Of a DNA stretch of 17,425 nucleotides, positions 1 through 4,780 are shown piece by piece (the stretch's first letter is position 1; the number at the start of each line of letters is the position of its first letter). The DNA is from Candidatus Woesearchaeota archaeon. GTDB taxonomy: Archaea > Nanobdellota > Nanobdellia > Woesearchaeales > GW2011-AR4. The notes below the pieces were generated by a model, which was not told where the DNA came from, ran no database searches, and saw only the letters and a list, made by a program, of their open reading frames with translations. Both the position numbers and the translations under genes were made by a program. The DNA is taken from positions 2,899 to 20,323 of the forward strand of contig DUHN01000067.1 of NCBI GenBank assembly GCA_013330825.1, in the 5' to 3' direction.

Positions 1-4
1 AATA

Positions 5-586
5 TCATTCCCCCAAATCCTTTTTCATGTCTTCAAACTCTTTTTTTGTTATTTCTCCTTTAGCAAATCTCTTTCTCGAAATATTGAGAGGCGTCTCGGA
101 GGCAGTCTTTTTTATTCCAAATCTATGAATAATCCACACTACTAAGAAAATGACTGCTGCAAGAAGCAATATCCAGAAAATGTTCCAATAGCCATAATTG
201 CTATAATCGTAACTCGCTGGATAATTGCCCATCATCCCTCTGCCCATCATATTCATCATGCCGCCAGAACCCATCATTCCATAGCCGATATAGATATTCT
301 CATTGCAGTAAATCCTTCTTGCCATGTTGATATGCACTTGTTTCAAAGATTCAGAGCCTTCTCCACCCATCATGTTGTCCATAATTTCATGGGCTTCTCC
401 AGGATGCATTTGTTCCATGTAATAATCCCCAATAGCTTCGAGCTGTTCATTACTCAGCTTGTCACAACTCATTTTGCTTTCCACAAGCTTCTTGCCTTCT
501 TCAATTTCACTATCATGGCTTTCTTGTGCCAAAACAACAACGATGCTCAACAAAAATATTACCAAAATCGATGTTATCTTTTTCAT
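5..586 (-). CDS. Secreted/membrane Met-rich SHOCT-domain protein
   Basis: 193 aa. A signal peptide is visible (MKK, then a hydrophobic run ending VVVLA around residue 20). Residues 39-95 form a helical segment with two cysteines (C41, C94) and many Met/His. Residues about 102-121 are a Gly/Met-rich linker with repeated MM pairs. One strong membrane span lies at about 133-155, and the last ~28 residues (NISRKRFAKGEITKKEFEDM) match the SHOCT motif. The paired methionines suggest soft-metal (Cu/Ag) binding, which is inference. The start has an AAGGTGA Shine-Dalgarno and lies 9 nt after the arsR-like stop, so the two genes form one operon. The base composition is clearly AT-richer than the genes to the right. 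Precise function unknown. Confidence 0.75.
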   Translation of the reverse strand: MKKITSILVIFLLSIVVVLAQESHDSEIEEGKKLVESKMSCDKLSNEQLEAIGDYYMEQMHPGEAHEIMDNMMGGEGSESLKQVHINMARRIYCNENIYIGYGMMGSGGMMNMMGRGMMGNYPASYDYSNYGYWNIFWILLLAAVIFLVVWIIHRFGIKKTASETPLNISRKRFAKGEITKKEFEDMKKDLGE

Positions 587-595
587 GGTTTCACC

Positions 596-895
596 TTACA
601 ACACCCTACTTCTCAACCTTTCACTTAAAACCTCTTTTATTATATCAAAAGCCCTGATAATTTTTGGATTTGTAAGTTTGTAGTAGATATTCTTGCCTTT
701 CCTGTTTGATGCAACAATTCCTTTAGATTTCATTATTGATAAATGTTGGGAAATATTTGCCTGGCTTAATCTTGTTTTTTCTATTAATTCTGTTACCGAC
801 AATTCCCTGCCTCTCAAGAGATTCAAAATTTCCAGTCTAGTTGGATTTGAGAATACCTTACACATTTCAGCATGTATTTCATATAATTCTTTCAT
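596..895 (-). CDS. ArsR-family winged-helix repressor
   Basis: 99 aa, the usual size for a single ArsR/SmtB domain. NPTRLEILNLL, the recognition-helix region LSQANISQHLSIMKSKGIV and the wing KGKNIYYKL are all typical. The classical alpha-3 metal motif ELCVCDL reads ELSVTEL here, so the As/Cd thiol site is absent. The only cysteine is C12. It may sense another metal through other residues, a redox signal, or nothing. It is first in the operon with the Met-rich SHOCT protein and sits behind a palindromic operator, so autoregulation is likely. The family call is firm; the ligand is unknown. Confidence 0.9.
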   Translation of the reverse strand: MKELYEIHAEMCKVFSNPTRLEILNLLRGRELSVTELIEKTRLSQANISQHLSIMKSKGIVASNRKGKNIYYKLTNPKIIRAFDIIKEVLSERLRSRVL

Positions 896-901
896 ATTAT
901 C

Positions 902-929
902 ACATTAGAATAAACTAATGTTTAAATAC
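902..929 (-). promoter_or_regulatory. TATA box with overlapping palindromic operator for the arsR-like operon
   Basis: Positions 902-921 hold a perfect inverted repeat with 7-bp arms (ACATTAG, 6-bp spacer, CTAATGT). On the minus strand it follows an AGTATTTAAA TATA-like box (about 921-930) and ends 7 bp before the ATG at 895. The predicted start of transcription is around 900, so a bound repressor would sit between the TATA box and the start site. Confidence 0.75.
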
Positions 930-1077
930 TTTCCGGTTTGGTTACATACGACGGCGGCCCCAGACTTATTTACCCTGATGAGCCTTCGGCTTTGATGTAT
1001 AGAAATTGCCCCTGGCTTTTGTTCTTGACGTATCGCTGTCGCTCTTTGGACAGAACGGGCCTCAAATTTACTTCCTT

Positions 1078-1119
1078 ACGGGAAAGTTTAACAGAAATCC
1101 GATGGTTAAACGAACCCGT
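1078..1119. repeat. Two-block inverted repeat upstream of the deacetylase
   Basis: ACGGG-AAA-GTTTAAC, a 12-nt loop, then GTTAAAC-GAA-CCCGT. Both blocks (5 and 7 bp) pair perfectly around a symmetric 3x3 internal loop. It lies in the 938-1198 stretch, which has no convincing gene. The same stretch has smaller hairpins, for example CTGTC/GACAG at 1036-1053. Function unknown. Confidence 0.6.
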
Positions 1120-1166
1120 CACCAATGCCCTGCCTCCCTGGATCATGTCCTCGGGAGAATGTGCAA

Positions 1167-1175
1167 TATTTAAAA
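1167..1175 (+). promoter_or_regulatory. TATA box for the deacetylase gene
   Basis: TATTTAAAA is centred 28 bp upstream of the ATG at 1199. This fits a leaderless archaeal transcript and supports that start over the upstream TTG at 938. Confidence 0.65.
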
Positions 1176-1198
1176 ACGCTGCCGCATTACCTCCCTGC

Positions 1199-1948
1199 AT
1201 GGGATTTTCAAGAAGAGATTTCCTCGCAGGAGCCGCTGCCCTGCTCGCGGATATGCCTGCACGGTCGCTGGAGGCGAGGATATCCGGGCTGTCAGGCGAA
1301 GCGAGCCAGTCCGGGCCTTTTGGGCAGGATACGGAACTCGCCGCCGCCAAATCCATCTACCTCACCGTCGATGATGGGCCGAAGGCCTCGATGGGCAGCA
1401 TCCTCGACGCGGCCGGCGATGCCCATATGCTCACCTTCTTCCTCATCGGGGAGCAGATGACAAAGGGCAGCCCCGGCTATGACATGGCATTGCGCGCCCT
1501 CCGGAGGGGGCACGCCATCGGGAACCATTCGTACAGCCATCCGTTCCTGGCCAAAGCCAGCGCCAATAAAGCGCGCATGGAAATCAAGCAGACGGATGAC
1601 ATCATCGCAAGCCTGTACAATGAGGCCGGCAGGCACAATCCCAAGCTGTTCCGGTTCCCCTACCGCTCCATCGGCCATGAGGGCATGATACGACGAGAAT
1701 TCGGGCTGCAGATTGTCGGCTGGGATTATGACACCAGCGACTATCGGTCAGAGGGAAGGAACACGGGAAAATCCATGGGAATCATCCGCGGCGCTCAAGA
1801 GCATGCGATTGTCCTCATGCATGATTATCCCGGCACCGCGACCGTCATCCGGCAGCTGGGCGCGTACGGCATCGCGTCGCAGGCGCTGGGGCCGGGCGGC
1901 GCTGCGCAGTACGGCCTGAATGTCCGGCATCCTGTCCCTTTCTGCTGA
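1199..1948 (+). CDS. Tat-exported polysaccharide deacetylase (NodB/CE4 family)
   Basis: 249 aa from the chosen ATG. The N-terminus MGFSRRDFLAGAAALL is a twin-arginine signal, so the protein is exported folded. The NodB homology domain has all usual motifs: TVDDGP (D58/D59, catalytic base and metal ligand), HSYSH (H110, H114, metal ligands), RFPY (R152-Y155), WDYD (from W175) and LMHD (H208). The family removes N- or O-acetyl groups from surface polysaccharide using a divalent metal. The open frame extends back to 938, but that part has no domain and contains hairpins. A TATA box 28 bp upstream and the intact Tat motif fix the start. The protein ends in a Cys. Substrate unknown. Confidence 0.9.
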   Translation: MGFSRRDFLAGAAALLADMPARSLEARISGLSGEASQSGPFGQDTELAAAKSIYLTVDDGPKASMGSILDAAGDAHMLTFFLIGEQMTKGSPGYDMALRALRRGHAIGNHSYSHPFLAKASANKARMEIKQTDDIIASLYNEAGRHNPKLFRFPYRSIGHEGMIRREFGLQIVGWDYDTSDYRSEGRNTGKSMGIIRGAQEHAIVLMHDYPGTATVIRQLGAYGIASQALGPGGAAQYGLNVRHPVPFC

Positions 1949-1971
1949 ATGTAATCCGGAGATTTCCATAT

Positions 1972-2130
1972 GGGAGAACGCCTTGCTGCGCTTCGGGCGG
2001 CGCCAGGCTCGCTTATCTTTATCGCAACGGATATGCGGTTCCCTCCCGTAAGGAACGTCCCCTTCCGCATTCGCTGCCGCAGTTGCCGATTCGCTCGCGA
2101 CAATGGCGCAGCCGCCCTTCGCGTTCTCCC
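1972..2130 (+). repeat. Structured intergenic element, copy A
   Basis: The outer arms GGGAGAACGC (1972-1981) and GCGTTCTCCC (2121-2130) pair perfectly. After an asymmetric 5' bulge, a second stem pairs GGGCGGC/GCCA (1995-2005) with TGGC/GCCGCCC (2104-2117). Inside lie the motifs GGCTCGCTT (2006-2014) and CGCTCGCGA (2092-2100), plus a hairpin ATGCGG/CCGCAT (2033-2070). The 21 bases 1971-1991 recur exactly at 13436-13456 (copy B). The right arm is followed by TTGTCTTGACG, close to TTATCTTAACG in copy B. It starts 23 nt after the deacetylase stop. No convincing gene lies in 1949-2246. It could be a 3'-UTR RNA structure or a mobile repeat. Confidence 0.7.
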
Positions 2131-2193
2131 TTGTCTTGACGATCTCCAACGATCATTCGGCTCGTTGCGAGTTGGCCGTTTTCCTTCATCATC

Positions 2194-2242
2194 TTTAAAT
2201 ACCTCTATTCTCCCCCATAATTGCCGTTCTTCTGAAGAGGTG
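2194..2242 (+). promoter_or_regulatory. Promoter and ribosome binding site of the MFS gene
   Basis: A TTTAAATA box at 2194-2201 predicts a start near 2224. GAGGTG (2237-2242) sits 4 nt before the ATG at 2247, so this mRNA has a short leader with a Shine-Dalgarno sequence. Confidence 0.6.
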
Positions 2243-2246
2243 GCGC

Positions 2247-3800
2247 ATGAAAAAAGGCTCGGAGAGCAAGCTGGTGATCGTGCTGAGCCTGATGTCCGGC
2301 ATGTTCCTCGCGGCGCTGGACCAGACCATCGTGCCTCCTGCGCTGCCGGCAATCGTGGCGCAGCTCGGCGGTCTGGACTACCTGAGCTGGGTGGTGGCTT
2401 CCTATCTCTTCGCCTCGACAGCCACCATCATCCTCTACGGCAAGCTCTCGGACATGTATGGGAGAAAGAGGTTCTATATTCTGGGCATTGCCATATTCCT
2501 GGCAGGATCATTCCTGTCCGGCATCTCGGGGAATATCTTTGAGCTCATCGTCTTCCGGGCATTGCAGGGCATCGGCGGCGGGGCGATCATGTCCAATTCC
2601 CTGGCCATCATCGGGGACCTGTTCCCGCCGAAAGAGAGGGGAAAATGGCAGGGCTTCTTCGGAGCGACGTTCGCCCTCTCGTCCGTCGCGGGGCCGCTGC
2701 TCGGCGGATTCATCACGGACGCGCTGAGCTGGCACTGGATATTCTTCATCAACCTGCCCATCGGCATAGTGTCCATCATCATCCTCACGAAGAACCTCCC
2801 GCACATCCCCGGAACCGGGCACGCGAAGATAGACTACAAGGGCTCTGCAACGCTGATCTCGGCCATCGTCATCCTGATGTTCGCGCTGGAAAGCGGCTCG
2901 CACGACACGCTCCTCACGCCGACCGCCACCGCGCTGTTCGCGTCATCAGCAGCGCTGTTCGTGCTGTTCGCATTCATTGAGAGGAAGGCGGAGACGCCCA
3001 TCCTGCCGCCGTTCATGTTCCGCAACCGGACGTTCCTCATCATCATCTCCCTGGTGCTCATCACCGGAATGGGCATGTTCGGCGCCATCACCTATCTCCC
3101 GCTGTTCCTGCAGGCGGTGCTCGGCGCATCAGCAACCAACTCCGGCCTTGTCCTGACGCCCATGGGGATGTCCATCGTGGCGTCCAGCATGGTGTCCGGA
3201 CGCCTGATGTCCCGCACGGGAAGGTACCGGTCGCTCACCATCGGCGGCATGGCGATGGCGCTCGGCGGCATGTTCACCCTCAGCTTCATCAGCGCCCAGA
3301 GCACGTACATCCATATCATCGGCGGCCTCGTCATGGTGGGCATAGGGATGGGAATAACATTCCCCATCTTCACTTTGGCCGTCCAGGGCGCGTTCGACAA
3401 GTCCATGCTTGGCGTGGCGACGTCCTCCATGCAGTTCTTCCGCTCCATCGGCGGCCTGTTCGGCGTCACGGCCTTCGGCACGGTGCTGCTGACGGTGCTC
3501 TCCTTCTCGCTGGCAGGGACAAACCTCTCCATCACTCCCGAAGACCTGTTGGAGGATCCGGGGCACGCGTCAATCCTTCCGGAGGAGGCAGCCACCGTCA
3601 AGGAGGCGCTCGCGAACAGCCTGCACATCATCTTCCTCATCTCGACGGTTCTCGCGGGGGTGGCTGTCGCCCTTTCGGTCATGCTCAAGGATGTCTCGCT
3701 CGAGAAGCCCCATGCGCAGAGCATGAAGGAAGCGGCCATCCTCCTCGGAGAGGAGGAAGGGTTCATGGTTGCTGAGGACGGGGAAAAAGGGAAGAAATAA
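2247..3800 (+). CDS. MFS drug/proton antiporter, DHA2 (EmrB/QacA) type
   Basis: 517 aa with about 14 hydrophobic spans, the DHA2 size and topology. The TM1 motif is LDQTIVPPALP (family: LDxTIVNVALP). Loop 2-3 motif A is GKLSDMYGRKR, followed by RALQGIGGG. The antiporter motif in TM5 is GPLLGGF, followed by WHWIFFINLPIG, a family hallmark. These proteins export hydrophobic drugs or other small molecules against protons at the cytoplasmic membrane; the substrate is not predictable. The C-terminal cytoplasmic tail is acidic and charged. The stop codon shares its last base with the end of the opposite-strand tRNA-Thr gene. Confidence 0.93.
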   Translation: MKKGSESKLVIVLSLMSGMFLAALDQTIVPPALPAIVAQLGGLDYLSWVVASYLFASTATIILYGKLSDMYGRKRFYILGIAIFLAGSFLSGISGNIFELIVFRALQGIGGGAIMSNSLAIIGDLFPPKERGKWQGFFGATFALSSVAGPLLGGFITDALSWHWIFFINLPIGIVSIIILTKNLPHIPGTGHAKIDYKGSATLISAIVILMFALESGSHDTLLTPTATALFASSAALFVLFAFIERKAETPILPPFMFRNRTFLIIISLVLITGMGMFGAITYLPLFLQAVLGASATNSGLVLTPMGMSIVASSMVSGRLMSRTGRYRSLTIGGMAMALGGMFTLSFISAQSTYIHIIGGLVMVGIGMGITFPIFTLAVQGAFDKSMLGVATSSMQFFRSIGGLFGVTAFGTVLLTVLSFSLAGTNLSITPEDLLEDPGHASILPEEAATVKEALANSLHIIFLISTVLAGVAVALSVMLKDVSLEKPHAQSMKEAAILLGEEEGFMVAEDGEKGKK

Positions 3801-3915
3801 GCCCTCGGGAGGAGTTGCACCCCCGACCTGCGGTTCTTTCGGCGCCGGCGCCGGACGTTCCGTGACGCCAGTCATGATATACGAAACCGCCGCTCCACTG
3901 CTAAGCTACGAGGGC
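3800..3915 (-). tRNA. tRNA-Thr(CGT) with canonical intron
   Basis: Cloverleaf on the minus strand: acceptor GCCCTCG/CGAGGGC, D stem GCTT/GAGC, anticodon stem GCGGT/ACCGC, T stem GGGGG/CCTCC (one G-T pair) with loop TGCAACT, discriminator T (3800). The anticodon CGT is at 3881-3883. A 44-nt intron lies after position 37; the mature tRNA is 72 nt. CCA is not encoded. The 5' end is 4 nt after the stop codon of the zinc-ribbon gene and no TATA box lies just upstream, so it is probably cut from that mRNA. U73 is known for some archaeal tRNA-Thr. Confidence 0.93.
3836..3879 (-). other. tRNA-Thr intron at 37/38 with BHB motif
   Basis: The central helix pairs exon TTCG (positions 32-35) with intron CGAA just before the 3' bulge. 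The bulges are TA|T and AG|A. The outer helix is the anticodon stem. The intron is 44 nt and GC-rich, with a GGCGCC-GGCGCC run. This is the standard position for archaeal tRNA introns. Confidence 0.88.
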
Positions 3916-3919
3916 AGGA

Positions 3920-4078
3920 TCATTTCAGCGCATCGAGGAGCGCTTCCTTCGTCACCAGCTTCCTCTGGCACTCGAAGCATGCCGCCTTCTGCTTGCCTTT
4001 GGCGTCCCTGACGTATGTGCCCCTGATCTTGCCGAGGAACGTCGTCTCGATTTTGGCCGAGCAGATGTCGCACTTCAT
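3920..4078 (-). CDS. Small zinc-ribbon protein, 52 aa
   Basis: Starts MKCDICSAKIETTFLGK. Two CxxC pairs (CDIC near the start and CFEC around residue 35) predict one structural zinc site of zinc-ribbon type; the C-terminus is a basic helix. The start was chosen because the zinc ribbon begins immediately and a TATA element lies about 25 bp upstream; the longer frame reaching 4345 is only antisense to the SnoaL-like gene. The gene runs into tRNA-Thr with a 4-nt gap. Such small ribbons in archaea are often linked to translation or transcription, but no function can be assigned here. Confidence 0.75.
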   Translation of the reverse strand: MKCDICSAKIETTFLGKIRGTYVRDAKGKQKAACFECQRKLVTKEALLDALK

Positions 4079-4098
4079 GGTGGAAGGGGAGCAGGCAT

Positions 4099-4108
4099 CT
4101 TTAAAAAG
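4099..4108. promoter_or_regulatory. Single TATA element between divergent genes
   Basis: CTTTAAAAAG has a palindromic TTTAAA core (4100-4105). It is about 27 bp from the plus-strand ATG at 4130 and about 25 bp from the minus-strand ATG at 4078, the right spacing for leaderless transcripts in both directions. No second TATA-like box is seen in the 51-bp gap. Confidence 0.65.
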
Positions 4109-4129
4109 ATTCGCGTATTTTTGCCGGGA

Positions 4130-4489
4130 ATGGCGACGCAATGGACGCATGACCTGTTCCGGGCCATCGACCGGATGGATTCCCGGGCGTTCGCGGGATT
4201 CCTCGCAGAGGACGCGGTGTTCCGCTTCGGCAACATGCCTGAGGTGAAAGGCAGGGGCGCCATCACGACGGCAGTGGAGCAGTTCTTCTCCTCCATCAGG
4301 GGGCTGAGGCACCGCATCCTCCATGCCTGGGAGCAGGGCAGCCATGTCATCGTGCAGGGAGAGGTCACGTACACGAGGAAGGACGGCAAGGTGCTCACGC
4401 TGCCCTTCGCCAACATCTTCGTGATGGAGGGAGGGAAGGCCAGGGAATACCTGATTTATGCGGATGTCGCTCCCCTGTTCGCGCCGTAG
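4130..4489 (+). CDS. SnoaL-like / NTF2-fold protein
   Basis: 119 aa, the usual size for the NTF2-like cone fold. The pattern of N-terminal helices (WTHDLFRAIDRMDSRAFAGF), then AEDAVFRFGNMPEVKGRGAI, a third helix and a curled sheet (VIVQGEVTYTRKDGKVLTLPFANIFVM) matches the SnoaL_2-type ketosteroid-isomerase-like superfamily. Members range from isomerases and hydrolases to ligand-binding proteins, so no reaction is assigned. Start: the ATG at 4130, placed by the TATA element, rather than the TTG at 4121. Structured element C begins 20 nt after the stop. Confidence 0.8.
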   Translation: MATQWTHDLFRAIDRMDSRAFAGFLAEDAVFRFGNMPEVKGRGAITTAVEQFFSSIRGLRHRILHAWEQGSHVIVQGEVTYTRKDGKVLTLPFANIFVMEGGKAREYLIYADVAPLFAP

Positions 4490-4509
4490 CGAGGGACGCC
4501 CTGTTGTAT

Positions 4510-4662
4510 GGGCAGCACCGACTCGCTCTTTGCTGTCAAGATTTGCATCGACACTCCCCGCAGTCCACGCAGTGGATGCCGGAAGCTCGCTTCCGGGCAG
4601 GGGCGTCCCCCTGCCGATTTGTGGGCAGTTTCGGTGATAACGCTCGTAAGTTGGTGCTGCCC
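4510..4662 (+). repeat. Structured intergenic element, copy C
   Basis: The end stem GGGCAGCACC (4510-4519)/GGTGCTGCCC (4653-4662) matches the inner stem of copy A in position. Motifs GACTCGCTC (4520-4528) and CGCTCG (4641-4646) lie just inside the arms, as in A and B. Three perfect hairpins follow each other: TCCAC-GCA-GTGGA (4564-4576), CCGGAAG-CTCG-CTTCCGG (4579-4596) and GGCAGGGG-CGTC-CCCCTGCC (4596-4615). The right arm is followed by TTTCTTATCG, like the tails of A and B. No convincing gene lies in 4490-4780. Confidence 0.68.
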
Positions 4663-4694
4663 TTTCTTATCGTGCCTATAGATTTAAATAACAT

Positions 4695-4738
4695 AATCCG
4701 TTTCTTATGCCCATGGATCACAAAGTGATGAGCGGATT
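4695..4738. repeat. Nested inverted repeat upstream of the ABCE1 promoter
   Basis: AATCCG (4695-4700) pairs with CGGATT (4733-4738). Inside is a perfect hairpin ATCAC-AAA-GTGAT (4717-4729). It lies just before the ABCE1 TATA box and after a second TATA-like run (ATTTAAATA, 4682-4690). It could be an operator or the end of a short transcript. Confidence 0.45.
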
Positions 4739-4748
4739 CTTCTGATAT

Positions 4749-4758
4749 CTTTTATATA
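4749..4758 (+). promoter_or_regulatory. TATA box for ABCE1
   Basis: CTTTTATATA lies about 27 bp before the ATG at 4781. It is a strong archaeal TATA match and predicts a leaderless mRNA. Confidence 0.7.
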
Positions 4759-4780
4759 GTGCGAACTTTTTGGTGCTCCC

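Noticed and set aside
938..1198. N-terminal extension of the deacetylase from the TTG at 938
   Set aside because: It would bury a clear twin-arginine signal in the middle of the protein, has no domain, and overlaps inverted repeats. A TATA box at 1167 fits the ATG at 1199.
1972..2130. Structured elements as integron attC sites
   Set aside because: They are imperfect inverted repeats after genes, but the ends do not fit: the right arm reads GTTCTCC, not the required GTTRRRY. The neighbouring genes include core functions in both orientations and no integrase is seen in the window.
3920..4345. 141-aa extended version of the zinc-ribbon protein
   Set aside because: The extra N-terminus is antisense to the SnoaL-like gene and the promoter lies at 4099-4108, after it. 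The zinc ribbon starts cleanly at 4078.
4510..4662. Copy C as SRP RNA, RNase P RNA or a known riboswitch
   Set aside because: Too short, the conserved cores of those RNAs are missing, and the same motifs recur in several intergenic places, which does not suit a single-copy RNA.
4769..4780. TTTGGTGCTCCC before the ABCE1 start as another element end
   Set aside because: It lacks one base of the GGTGCTGCCC arm, has no CGCTCG motif upstream, and lies inside the short promoter-to-start region.
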